Positions 52,071 to 60,354 of a stretch of 64,000 nucleotides of DNA are shown here, piece by piece; within the stretch, counting starts at the first letter, position 1, and every line of letters starts with the position of its first letter. The DNA lies in the NCBI RefSeq assembly GCF_000739715.2, contig NZ_BBJC02000005.1, positions 241,421-305,420 on the forward strand, given 5' to 3'. The notes beneath the pieces were generated by a model. It made no database searches, had not been told where the DNA came from, and saw only the letters and a program-made list of their open reading frames with translations. A program made the position numbers and the translations under genes. This DNA comes from Falsirhodobacter sp. alg1. GTDB lineage: Bacteria > Pseudomonadota > Alphaproteobacteria > Rhodobacterales > Rhodobacteraceae.

Positions 52071-52862
52071 TTATTTCATGATCGGGTCTTGGGTATAGAT
52101 CCCGCCCTGATAGACCGAAAGCGGGTGGTCCTTGTCCGGAACAGCCTCACGCGCATCAAGCATGGCGCGGAATTTTTCTGAATTATCCTTTGGTCGCCAG
52201 CCAAGATAACGGGCGGCGGAGTTATCCCACCAAACCGTATCATTGTCCGACACGCCCCAAATGATCGGACATCCCAGACGCGGCACCGTAAAGCAGCGAC
52301 CGATGAGATCGGTAAAGTCTGCGGCCGACATCCAGGTGGATAGCATACGGTGGTTCAACGGCTCCTCAAAACAGGAACCGATGCGGATGATCGCGGTTTC
52401 CTGCCCGAATTTATTGAAATACAGGCTGGCCATCGCCTCACCAAAGCATTTCGAAACGCCATACAAGCCATCCGGCTGCATCGGCATATCCGGCGTCAAC
52501 TTCTGGTCCTGCTTGTAAAAACCGATGGTGTGGTTGGATGAGGCAAAAATGATCCGCGGGTGGCCATGGGCACGCGCTGCTTCATAAAGGTTATACACAC
52601 CGCGGATGTTCGCGTTCAGGATAGGCTCGAACGCCTGCTCCACAGAAACGCCACCAAGGTGAAGAATGGCATCGCATCCCTCGACCAAGCTTGCAACGGC
52701 TGCTTCGTCGCCCAGATCGCATTGCACGATTTCTTCATTCGGACGGGCCTCTCCCATATCGGAAATGTCCGATAGACGCAGGATTTCGGCCATAGGCGCA
52801 AGCTGGTCGCGCATCACGCGGCCAAGGCCACCGGCAGCACCCGTAATAAGTAAGCGTTTCAA
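52071..52862 (-). CDS. udh: NAD-dependent uronate dehydrogenase
   Basis: 263 residues of the extended SDR class. The nucleotide site is GAAGGLGRVMRDQLAP (residues 8-23), and the catalytic Tyr/Lys are in DGLYGVSKCFGE. ASSNHTIGFY and GSCFEEPLNHRMLSTW are close to Agrobacterium uronate dehydrogenase. It oxidises D-galacturonate or D-glucuronate to the aldarolactone, the first step of the pathway completed by Gli and KdgD. Transcribed toward gli from its own promoter; a perfect palindrome lies 23 bp upstream of the ATG. Confidence 0.93.
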   Translation of the reverse strand: MKRLLITGAAGGLGRVMRDQLAPMAEILRLSDISDMGEARPNEEIVQCDLGDEAAVASLVEGCDAILHLGGVSVEQAFEPILNANIRGVYNLYEAARAHGHPRIIFASSNHTIGFYKQDQKLTPDMPMQPDGLYGVSKCFGEAMASLYFNKFGQETAIIRIGSCFEEPLNHRMLSTWMSAADFTDLIGRCFTVPRLGCPIIWGVSDNDTVWWDNSAARYLGWRPKDNSEKFRAMLDAREAVPDKDHPLSVYQGGIYTQDPIMK

Positions 52863-52884
52863 GGTAGTTCCCTCCCAATATCAA

Positions 52885-52898
52885 TGTATGATCATACA
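52885..52898. promoter_or_regulatory. Perfect 14-bp palindrome upstream of udh
   Basis: TGTATGATCATACA (7-bp arms) ends 23 bp before the udh ATG on the minus strand, overlapping the likely promoter. It resembles GntR-type operators; the cognate regulator is not encoded next to it. Confidence 0.55.
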
Positions 52899-53069
52899 AC
52901 ATCAGAAAAATTCGTCCAGCTTGTCTGACCTAATATGCCTGCCGATTTTCAGAATGATGAACCCGGGGCATACATGCCGACACTGCATTGCATGGCAGCG
53001 CATTTCAGCTAGGCATCATGTTCAAAGGGGCATACCTTCACCGACCCTTGCCCGCAGGATCCAGAGCCG

Positions 53070-53501
53070 ATGACCGTAAAGCTGCGCCCACATCACCTTC
53101 TGTGTTTTCTGACCTACGTGGGAAAAGGATACAGCCCCGCATTCGTGGAGAACTATGACCGTATCGCCAGCCGGCTGACAGCGGGTGAGGATATCGCCAT
53201 TGTAGATGGTCCGGATGATATCTGTGCGCCACTGCTGGGCAGCAGGAATGCCCATTGCACTGGCGCCTCGGTACGGGTGCGGGATGCGCAGGCCGCGCGG
53301 GATGTGGGCCGGTTGCTCGGAATGACGGTTACAATCGGAAGCAGAATTGCGAACACCCCGGATATGGTTCGCATGCTGCGATCGGCATTTCATGAAGGCA
53401 CACTCCGCCCTGCCTGCGCGGGCTGCGAATGGTCAGATTTGTGCACATCCATTGCCGACCATGCCTATGACAATGTCCGCATAGCACCGGCAGCGATCTA
53501 G
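53070..53501 (+). CDS. DUF1284 domain protein, possible iron-sulfur protein
   Basis: 143 residues. Begins KLRPHHLLCFLTYVGKGYS, the defining N-terminal motif of DUF1284. Six cysteines occur (12, 52, 63, 116, 119, 125), the last three as CAGC-x5-C, a pattern compatible with a metal or Fe-S centre. No enzymatic activity is established for the family. It precedes the amidohydrolase gene with a 183-bp gap, so membership in the same operon is uncertain. Confidence 0.8.
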   Translation: MTVKLRPHHLLCFLTYVGKGYSPAFVENYDRIASRLTAGEDIAIVDGPDDICAPLLGSRNAHCTGASVRVRDAQAARDVGRLLGMTVTIGSRIANTPDMVRMLRSAFHEGTLRPACAGCEWSDLCTSIADHAYDNVRIAPAAI

Positions 53502-53684
53502 CAAGGCGTGGCCTCCAGCAGAGGCCGCATGCGCTCTATTCGCCAACACTATACGCGCCAGATAATCGCAATAGCTTGCGGGATTGCCCGCATACCTCTC
53601 CGGCGGCAAGACTGGACCCGAGCCGATCCGCCCCGGATCATCGCGATGAACCTACCGCCTTGGCGACAGATAAAGAACCGGACA

Positions 53685-54989
53685 ATGACCTCCGACAAGC
53701 TAGACCAACGGCCCTCTGCCATTCGCGAGGCTGTGCAGAACGAATATGCCTTTGCCACCGCCTATTTTGATCGGCTTACCGCAATAAGTACCGATCCCGC
53801 AGGTGGGATCACGCGTGATACTTACGGTCCCGGAGAGGATGCGGCCCATCGCATCATGGCAGATATCGCGCAGGAGTGCGGGTTCGATCTGCGTGTCGAT
53901 ATTGCGGGGAATACCTATGCCCGATGGGAAACCGGACCCGGGCGGAAAACCGTCGTAGTGGGATCGCATCTGGACAGCGTTCCCCGGGGCGGCAATTTCG
54001 ATGGCGCCGCGGGGCCTTTGGCCGGGTTGATCGCGATGCGGGTTCTGCGCAGATTGGGTGCCGAACCGCATGTCTCTCTCTGTGCCATGGGCATACGGGC
54101 CGAGGAAAGTGTATGGTTCCAGACGTCCTATATCGGATCACGCGCCGCACTGGGAACCCTGCCGCACGATACCTATGATGCCGCGCGCAGGATCGATACG
54201 GGCCGGACATTGGCCGATCATATGCGCGCGTCGGGCTGCGATGTGGATGCGCTGCGAAACGGGGCACGCCCTTTGGACCCGGCAGGCTTGGCCGCTTATA
54301 TCGAACTGCATATCGAGCAGGCCCCTTCCCTGGTGGAAGACGCGAAACCCGTCGGCATATGCACGGCCATTCCGGGGAATTTCCGCTATCCGGACGCCCG
54401 GATTAAGGGTGTGCATGGACATGTCGGGACCCCGCGCCGCTTTCGCACGGATGCCGCCCTTGCTGCTGCCGATCTGGCCATGGCTATGGATACCCTATGG
54501 TCAAAGCAGGAAGCAGCGGGCAACCCCATGGCGGTGACCTTTGGCCGTTTCCATACGGATGATGCATATCATGGGCTGACGACAGTGCCGGGGCTATTCC
54601 ACTTTTCCCTGGATGTCCGGGCTTATGATGCAGTCCACCTGGACATGGTGGAGCGGGAATTCCATGCCATCATTACGCGTATAGAAGCTGACCGAAATGT
54701 CAGTATCGATCTGGGCGAACGCAAAAGTGCCCCTGTCGGCAAGGCGGATTTGGCAATCCGCACAGGGTTTGCTACCGCAGCGCGTGATCTGGGAATTGAT
54801 TTCATGGAAATGGGCTCTCCTGCTTCGCATGATGCGGCTGCATTTGCGGCGGCCGGGGTGCCCATGGGAATGATTTTCGTACGGAACGAGAATGGCAGCC
54901 ATCATCCGAACGAAGCCATGGAGATAGACGATTTTCTGGACGGCTCCGCGGTTTTGACGGCCTATCTTTACGACCGCTACTGCCAGTGA
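53685..54989 (+). CDS. M20-type Zn-dependent amidohydrolase (allantoate amidohydrolase / N-carbamoyl-amino-acid hydrolase family)
   Basis: 434 residues from the ATG at 53685; the open frame extends to 53508 but that part is not family-like. The metal site is visible: His95 and Asp106 (VVGSHLDSVPRGGNFDGAAG), Glu140-Glu141 (GIRAEESVWF), plus ELHIEQAP and the C-terminal SPASHDAAAF. Family members cleave N-carbamoyl amino acids, allantoate or ureidoglycolate, releasing ammonia and CO2. It faces the CE4 gene of the transporter operon across a hairpin. The substrate is probably a ureide or carbamoyl compound imported by that transporter. Confidence 0.88.
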   Translation: MTSDKLDQRPSAIREAVQNEYAFATAYFDRLTAISTDPAGGITRDTYGPGEDAAHRIMADIAQECGFDLRVDIAGNTYARWETGPGRKTVVVGSHLDSVPRGGNFDGAAGPLAGLIAMRVLRRLGAEPHVSLCAMGIRAEESVWFQTSYIGSRAALGTLPHDTYDAARRIDTGRTLADHMRASGCDVDALRNGARPLDPAGLAAYIELHIEQAPSLVEDAKPVGICTAIPGNFRYPDARIKGVHGHVGTPRRFRTDAALAAADLAMAMDTLWSKQEAAGNPMAVTFGRFHTDDAYHGLTTVPGLFHFSLDVRAYDAVHLDMVEREFHAIITRIEADRNVSIDLGERKSAPVGKADLAIRTGFATAARDLGIDFMEMGSPASHDAAAFAAAGVPMGMIFVRNENGSHHPNEAMEIDDFLDGSAVLTAYLYDRYCQ

Positions 54990-55001
54990 AGAAATACCCC
55001 A

Positions 55002-55019
55002 CGCCATTGCAGAATGGCG
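55002..55019. terminator. Stem-loop between convergent amidohydrolase and CE4 genes
   Basis: A perfect 7-bp stem CGCCATT / AATGGCG with loop GCAG, 13 bp after the amidohydrolase stop. No clear U-tract; moderate terminator candidate. Confidence 0.5.
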
Positions 55020-55030
55020 CAGGGCAATAA

Positions 55031-55912
55031 TCAGCCTTTGGCTTCGTGGCGCCGGAAGTTCGCTGCAATCTCCTCACCCGTAGCGATCCAGACATCCTTG
55101 CAGGACTGGGCGTAAGTCAGAAAATCGCGCAACAGCCGAAGCCGCATGGGGCGCCCCGAACATTGGGGATGCAGCACCGTCGTCACCATCGCACCCCAAT
55201 CACGTGTTTCGTCCAATTCGTCTTTCCAGATCGACATCACATGTTCGGCCGGAAAGATCGGGCGCGGGCTGAACCGTGCCGATAGACCAAGCATCCAGTC
55301 ATCGTAACTGGCGGTCGGGGGGAGTTCGATCGGCCCCGGTTGCCCTCCCTCCAGCAAATGACGATAGGGGCGCACGTCATCGCGGAATGACGAGGTATAA
55401 ACGATACCCCGTTCGGTAAGCATCTTGCGCAGCGTTTCGCAGAACTCCCCCGAGGGCGCACGGTATCCCTTTGGAACAACACCGAGTCTCCGCTTCAGTG
55501 CCTCGAACCCGTCATCGACTTCCTCGATCAGACGGTCACTGCCGGGATCGGGCATCAGGTGGTGATATCCGTGATGACCGATTTCATGCCCGGCCTTCAG
55601 GATCGCTTCGCACATGGCGGGATGGGCATCCAGTGTCCAGCCCGTGATAAAGAACGTGGCTTTCAGCTCCAGCCGCGCCAGCATCTCCAGAATTCTCGGC
55701 GTGCCGACACGCGCCTCGTATCCGCCATAGCTCATCGTCACCAGTCGGTCGAAATGGGCGGGGTCCTTGGCCGTCCAGACGGACTCCGCATCCACATCAA
55801 AGGAAAGGAACATGGCGGATGAATACCCCTCCGGCCACGGATATTCCGGTGCCGGAGGGGCCAAGTTCGCCGGACGGCGCGGCAGCGTGTCAAATGGATC
55901 AGTCGACGCCAT
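55031..55912 (-). CDS. Polysaccharide deacetylase-family (CE4) protein, HpPgdA / cyclic-imidase-like
   Basis: 293 residues from the ATG at 55912, overlapping the binding-protein gene by 14 bp. The NodB-type site is present: catalytic/metal Asp in LSFDVDAESVW (residues 36-46), histidines in GHEIGHHGYHHL (108-119), and the Arg of GYRAPSGEF (149-157). No signal peptide is seen, so it is cytoplasmic. The FDVDAE form is typical of the HpPgdA-like subgroup, which includes cyclic imide hydrolase, rather than cell-wall deacetylases. Coupled to an amino-acid-type importer and next to an M20 hydrolase, it may open a cyclic amide ring. Confidence 0.85.
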   Translation of the reverse strand: MASTDPFDTLPRRPANLAPPAPEYPWPEGYSSAMFLSFDVDAESVWTAKDPAHFDRLVTMSYGGYEARVGTPRILEMLARLELKATFFITGWTLDAHPAMCEAILKAGHEIGHHGYHHLMPDPGSDRLIEEVDDGFEALKRRLGVVPKGYRAPSGEFCETLRKMLTERGIVYTSSFRDDVRPYRHLLEGGQPGPIELPPTASYDDWMLGLSARFSPRPIFPAEHVMSIWKDELDETRDWGAMVTTVLHPQCSGRPMRLRLLRDFLTYAQSCKDVWIATGEEIAANFRRHEAKG

Positions 55913-56711
55913 TGATCGTGGCCTTTTCCACACCGCTGCCAACCAGGTTCCATTTCTCCAGCAGGTCACCATAGGTGCCATCGGCAATAAGCCCGTCCAG
56001 CGCGTCTACGACATCGGCGTGGAAATCAGACTGATCCACAGGGAAAGCCATCCCGATCAACTGATAGCTGATAGGCTCACCCACTGGATGATAGATGCCG
56101 GGGTCCTGATCCATGACATAGGGCAGCGTTTCGTTGCCCTGTACGGCCACATCGATGCGCCCTTGGCGCAGCTGCGATCGTGCATCGGCCGAGCCGTCGG
56201 TGCCGACGAATTCGACAGGATTATCGCCGCAGTTCTCTGTGCTCCACTTGTCGATCTCGGCTGGATAGGAAGTCCGGCGGCTGGCGCCCACACGCTTGCC
56301 ACACACGTCCGCAACGGTGGAAAAGGTCGCCGCGTCTTCCTCACGCACAAAAAACTGCGGGCCGCTGCGCAGATAATCCACGAATGTGGCCGATGCATGG
56401 CGGTCGGGCAGATCGCTCATCCCCGACATGATCATATCGACACGGCCTGTTTCCAAGGCCGACAGCATGGCACTGAACGCGGTTTCCTCCCATGAGATCT
56501 CGGCACCCAGCTTGGCTGCAATGGCGGCCCCGAGATCGATATCGAACCCCATCAGGACATTTGTCGCAGGGTCCTTGAATTCCAGCGGCGGATAATTGGG
56601 CGTATTGGCAATGCGCAGCACACCGCTTTCGGCAACCGCCGGCGGCAAAGTGGCGGCGGCAGAGGAAACGGCACTGGCCCCCAGCAGGATCATGGCAAGG
56701 CAGATTTTCAT
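55899..56711 (-). CDS. Polar-amino-acid-type ABC transporter substrate-binding protein
   Basis: 270 residues from the ATG at 56711 with GGAGA upstream. The signal peptide ends VSSAAA. The mature protein reads SGVLRIANTPNYPPLEFKDP and LMGFDIDLGAAIAAKLGAEISW, the family 3 binding-protein core, with SGMSDLPDRHASATFVDYL further on. It binds an amino acid or similar small polar ligand in the periplasm. Its stop overlaps the CE4 gene, so translation of the two is coupled. Confidence 0.92.
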   Translation of the reverse strand: MKICLAMILLGASAVSSAAATLPPAVAESGVLRIANTPNYPPLEFKDPATNVLMGFDIDLGAAIAAKLGAEISWEETAFSAMLSALETGRVDMIMSGMSDLPDRHASATFVDYLRSGPQFFVREEDAATFSTVADVCGKRVGASRRTSYPAEIDKWSTENCGDNPVEFVGTDGSADARSQLRQGRIDVAVQGNETLPYVMDQDPGIYHPVGEPISYQLIGMAFPVDQSDFHADVVDALDGLIADGTYGDLLEKWNLVGSGVEKATINGVD

Positions 56712-56761
56712 GGTCGGTTCTCCGTGTTGGTTGCAGCGCGGTTGATCCACCCTGCGGTTTT

Positions 56762-57529
56762 TCAGGCAATCACTTTCGAGATGAAGGCTTTGGTCCGCTC
56801 TTCGCGCGGGTGGGACAGCACCTGATCCGGCGGGCCGTATTCCACGATGCGCCCCGCATCCATGTACACCACGGTATCGGCAACCTCGCGGGCGAAGCCC
56901 AGTTCGTGGGTGACGACCATCATCGTCATTCCCGAGCTCGCCAGCCCCTTCATTACCGACAGCACTTCGCCCACCAGTTCAGGATCCAGGGCCGATGTGG
57001 GTTCATCGAACAGCATCAGTTTGGGCTTCATCGCAAGCGCGCGGGCAATTGCCACGCGCTGTTGCTGCCCACCCGAAAGTTCGGACGGGAAATTACCGGC
57101 CTTATCGCTCAGCCCGACCCGCTCCAGCAGGGCCATGGCTTCATCACGTACCTCGGCCGCGCGACGGCGCTGCACCTGAACGGGGCCTTCGGTAATGTTT
57201 TCCAAGGCTGTCATATGCGGGAACAGGTTGAACCGCTGGAACACCATGCCCGTTGCCAGCCGCTGCCGCGCAATTTCCCGATCGGTCAGCAGATGCAGAT
57301 GCTGCCCCTCCTGCCGTTTGCCAAGCAGCTCTCCATCCAGCCAGATAGCCCCTTCGTCAATGGGATGAAGCTGGTTGACCGAGCGGAGAAGGGTCGTCTT
57401 GCCAGAACCGGAGGCCCCGATCAGGCACAGAACCTCACCCGGCATCACATCCAGCGATACGGCATCCAGCGCCTTGTAGGATCCGAACGTCTTGTCCACA
57501 TTCCGGAACGCGACCATGGGTTTCGTCAT
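56762..57529 (-). CDS. Polar-amino-acid-type ABC transporter ATP-binding protein
   Basis: 255 residues from the ATG at 57529, overlapping the permease stop as ATGA. Walker [10 protein letters not shown], signature [15 protein letters not shown], Walker [15 protein letters not shown] and switch [11 protein letters not shown] are typical of GlnQ/HisP proteins. It drives the importer with the permease and binding protein on either side. Confidence 0.95.
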   Translation of the reverse strand: MTKPMVAFRNVDKTFGSYKALDAVSLDVMPGEVLCLIGASGSGKTTLLRSVNQLHPIDEGAIWLDGELLGKRQEGQHLHLLTDREIARQRLATGMVFQRFNLFPHMTALENITEGPVQVQRRRAAEVRDEAMALLERVGLSDKAGNFPSELSGGQQQRVAIARALAMKPKLMLFDEPTSALDPELVGEVLSVMKGLASSGMTMMVVTHELGFAREVADTVVYMDAGRIVEYGPPDQVLSHPREERTKAFISKVIA

Positions 57530-58383
57530 TTCGTTCTCCGTGCAGTGCCACGTGAAAAGCGGCGTTCCAGAAGCATTTGCAGCGGTGTCAGGATCGATAC
57601 GACGATCAGGTACCAAAGGCCGGCAACGAACAGCAGCTCGATCACCCGTGAATTGGCGTAGTAGATGTTCTCGGCACTATGCAGAACCTCGGGGTACTGG
57701 ATCACGCTGGCCAGGGATGTGGTCTTGATCATGGAGATGAATTCATTTCCGAGGGGGGGCAGAACCACCTTCATCGCTTGGGGCAGCACGATCCGGCGCA
57801 GGGCGTGTATCTTGCTCATCCCGATGGCGCGGGCTGCATCATGCTGCCCCTCATCGACCGATATGATTCCCGCGCGAATGACTTCGGAGGTATAGGCGCC
57901 CTGGTTCAGCGCAAGGCCCAGTAGCGCCGCAACAAAGGGCGTCATCACATCCACTGCCCGGCCCGACCAAATGCCCGGAAAACCGATGACCGGGAACACC
58001 AGCGCGATATTGAACCAAAGCAGCAGTTGCAGGATCAACGGTGTCCCGCGGAACAGCCAAGTATAGCCTGCGGCCACGCTGACCAGAACGGGGTTCGAAG
58101 AAAGGCGCATCACCGCCACGATCACACCAAGAATGATCCCAAGCGTCATGGCAAGAACCGCCATGATCACAGTATTCACGATCCCCTTCAAAATGGCCGG
58201 CGCGGTAAAGAACTGTGCGACCACCGCCCATTCGATCTGGCCTTGGGCAAATGCGCGCAACAGCAGAAATATTAGGACGACGATCAACGCGGCGGCCAGC
58301 CAACGGCCCCAATACAGCCGTCGTGCAATCGGCATACCCCGGGTATCGGCAAAGCCGGGAGCGAGTTTTCTTGGGGGCATCAT
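57526..58383 (-). CDS. Polar-amino-acid-type ABC transporter permease
   Basis: 285 residues. The HisM/GlnP-type domain covers about 70-280 with five membrane segments: [56 protein letters not shown] and the EAA-like [21 protein letters not shown] single permease gene implies a homodimeric channel. It lies 58 bp after the DUF1028 gene in the same transcript. Confidence 0.94.
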   Translation of the reverse strand: MMPPRKLAPGFADTRGMPIARRLYWGRWLAAALIVVLIFLLLRAFAQGQIEWAVVAQFFTAPAILKGIVNTVIMAVLAMTLGIILGVIVAVMRLSSNPVLVSVAAGYTWLFRGTPLILQLLLWFNIALVFPVIGFPGIWSGRAVDVMTPFVAALLGLALNQGAYTSEVIRAGIISVDEGQHDAARAIGMSKIHALRRIVLPQAMKVVLPPLGNEFISMIKTTSLASVIQYPEVLHSAENIYYANSRVIELLFVAGLWYLIVVSILTPLQMLLERRFSRGTARRTK

Positions 58384-58441
58384 TCCGCTCCAGCGTTCGG
58401 GGAATAGATTTCGGGGCGAAGTGTCTGGGGCATGCTGGCGG

Positions 58442-59200
58442 TCATGCCGTCACGTCCCAATCGTCGGGGTGTCTGGCAGATGGAAAACGATCTGTCAGAG
58501 CACGCTCCCTGATACGGGCCAGACTTGCCTCGAACAGCCGCTTCTGCACCGGCACCGCATCAGGGTTCAGCGCAACGCGGCGCAATGCATCCTGACGATC
58601 GCCATAGGCTTCGAACAGCCCGCGCAGATCGGCGACCGCATTGTCGGAAATATCCACGCGCAGATCATAGGCGTCGATCCCCTCTTCGCCCGTCACCCGG
58701 AGCGCTGCGGACCGCAATGGGCCAAGGATCTCACCACCGGCCTGTTCGCCCGCCTCCAGCGCGCGTACCAGCCGTTCGGCAAAAGGAAGACCGGTTGATT
58801 TCGCAAAGACCGCGGCCATTGCATCCGTCACACCTTCATTCGCCAGAATATTGCCAAGCGCAAGGCAATCATCGCCACGAGAGTGGGTGAAAATCGAATA
58901 CATCCGCTTGCCGTGATAGACATCGAACCCGCCTGCGGAATCCAGCGCGCCCAGCTGACGCCATTCGATATCGGTGCTGGACTGCACAACCGCGGCCATT
59001 GCTGCCTGCGCATCCTGTCCACCCGCCAGTCGGGCAATGCCCAGATCACCCAACCGGCTGTCCGTCCGGTGCTGGGACAGGAACGCGCCCTTTCCATGAC
59101 AAAGACGAATGCAGCGCGATCCGACAGCAAGGTCGGACGTTGTGATGGCTGCACCGAATGCCCCCGTGTCTGCACAACGCGCGATGATCGAAAATGTCAT
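58442..59200 (-). CDS. DUF1028 family protein (Ntn-hydrolase-like)
   Basis: 252 residues from the ATG at 59200. Begins MTFSIIARCADTGAFGAAIT and has DLAVGSRCIRLCHGKGAFLSQ (split), the characteristic opening of DUF1028, thought to have an Ntn-hydrolase-like fold. Conserved FDVYHGKRMYSIFTHSRGDDCLALGNIL (split) and LVRALEAGEQAGGE follow. DUF1028 genes often accompany amino-acid and peptide or amide catabolic operons; the activity is unknown. First gene of the five-gene minus-strand unit DUF1028 - permease - ATPase - binding protein - CE4. Confidence 0.87.
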   Translation of the reverse strand: MTFSIIARCADTGAFGAAITTSDLAVGSRCIRLCHGKGAFLSQHRTDSRLGDLGIARLAGGQDAQAAMAAVVQSSTDIEWRQLGALDSAGGFDVYHGKRMYSIFTHSRGDDCLALGNILANEGVTDAMAAVFAKSTGLPFAERLVRALEAGEQAGGEILGPLRSAALRVTGEEGIDAYDLRVDISDNAVADLRGLFEAYGDRQDALRRVALNPDAVPVQKRLFEASLARIRERALTDRFPSARHPDDWDVTA

Positions 59201-59308
59201 TGAAGGCCCCGTTCCAACAGTCACCCCAGACAATCACGACGGTGTCGGGCATGAAAATTAAAAGAGTTCAGCTTCAATAACGCAGGCTTATACCCTCAAG
59301 GGATAAGC

Positions 59309-59335
59309 GGGCATGGCACCCGAAGGTGCCCGCCC
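59309..59335 (-). terminator. Terminator of the sugar-acid operon
   Basis: On the minus-strand transcript GCCC-type outer arms enclose GGCACC-TTCG-GGTGCC, a very stable UUCG tetraloop hairpin. It lies 41 bp after the last gene (59376) of that operon. The adjoining 100 bp hold the promoter of the DUF1028 operon and a near-palindrome TACCCTCAAGGGATA (59291-59305). Confidence 0.65.
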
Positions 59336-59375
59336 GTCCAACAGCATGGCGCCTATGACAGGGCTGTCACTACCG

Positions 59376-60287
59376 CTATTTTCCCCACGACAGAACGATC
59401 GGGTCTAGGGGCCGCAGCAGATCGATCATCCGAGCACGGATGGCTGGATGAAGAGGCGCGATAGGATGACGACAGAACTCGGACGTGATGACACCGCCTT
59501 CGACCATCGCCGCCTTGCAGGATTGCCAGCCACACTGCCGGTTTTCATGATTGATCGCCATCGCAACGCGGCCATAGGCGGCGGTTGCCTCATCGATGCG
59601 GCCGGCACGATGGTGGGTCAGGACCGGCTTTATCTGGTCCACGATCATACCGCTGGTCATCGCGCCCGTGGCACCGGCATCAAGATCCGCCAGCAGGGTG
59701 ATACCCTCCTCACCGTCGAACGGACCCTCGATCGCATCCCCCCCTTCGGCAATCAACGCCCGGATCTTGTTGGCTGCACGCGGGCATTCGATCTTGAACA
59801 GCTTTACAGCCTCGATCTCCTTGGCCATTCGCACCAGCAGGGAAACCGGCAGATCAACACCGGACAGGGGCGCATCCTGTACCATGATGGGAATGCCCAC
59901 CTTCCCCACCGCGGCGAACTGCTCAAAGCTCTGCTCCGGCGTGCCCTTCAGCAACGCCCCGTGATAGGGTGGCATCATCATGACGATATCCGCACCATGA
60001 TCCTTGGCAAACCGCGCGCGTTCCACGGCGATCTGCGTGGCATAATGGCTGATGGTCACAATCATCGGGACACGTCCGGCCACATGCTCGAGGCAAAGGC
60101 GTGTCAGAACCTCGCGCTCTGCATCTGAAAGCAGAAACTGCTCCGAGAAATTCGCCAATATACAGATACCATCCGCACCCTGATCGATCAGACAATCCAA
60201 TACGCGCTTCATCCCCTCTCTGTCCAATGTCCCATCTTCGTGGAACGGGGTGGGCGCAACGGGCCATATGCCTGTGTATTTCGTCAT
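59376..60287 (-). CDS. DapA-superfamily dehydratase, L-2-keto-3-deoxyarabonate dehydratase-like
   Basis: 303 residues from the ATG at 60287. The Schiff-base lysine is Lys165 (LFKIECPRAANKIRAL) and the barrel tyrosine is in MMPPYHG. The stretches GICILANFSEQF, LEHVAGRVPMIVT, DAIEGPFDGEEGITLLADLD and GATGAMTSGM closely match, as far as I recall them, the Azospirillum L-2-keto-3-deoxyarabonate dehydratase. That enzyme makes alpha-ketoglutarate semialdehyde. Last gene of the operon, 67 bp after the UxaA-family gene. Other DapA-family functions (KDG or N-acetylneuraminate lyase) are less likely from these motifs. Confidence 0.85.
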   Translation of the reverse strand: MTKYTGIWPVAPTPFHEDGTLDREGMKRVLDCLIDQGADGICILANFSEQFLLSDAEREVLTRLCLEHVAGRVPMIVTISHYATQIAVERARFAKDHGADIVMMMPPYHGALLKGTPEQSFEQFAAVGKVGIPIMVQDAPLSGVDLPVSLLVRMAKEIEAVKLFKIECPRAANKIRALIAEGGDAIEGPFDGEEGITLLADLDAGATGAMTSGMIVDQIKPVLTHHRAGRIDEATAAYGRVAMAINHENRQCGWQSCKAAMVEGGVITSEFCRHPIAPLHPAIRARMIDLLRPLDPIVLSWGK

Positions 60288-60354
60288 TCTTAGATCCGAT
60301 CCTGTTCTGCTGTGTATTTCATGCATTCGAAATTGGCGAGGCGATCACCGCGCC

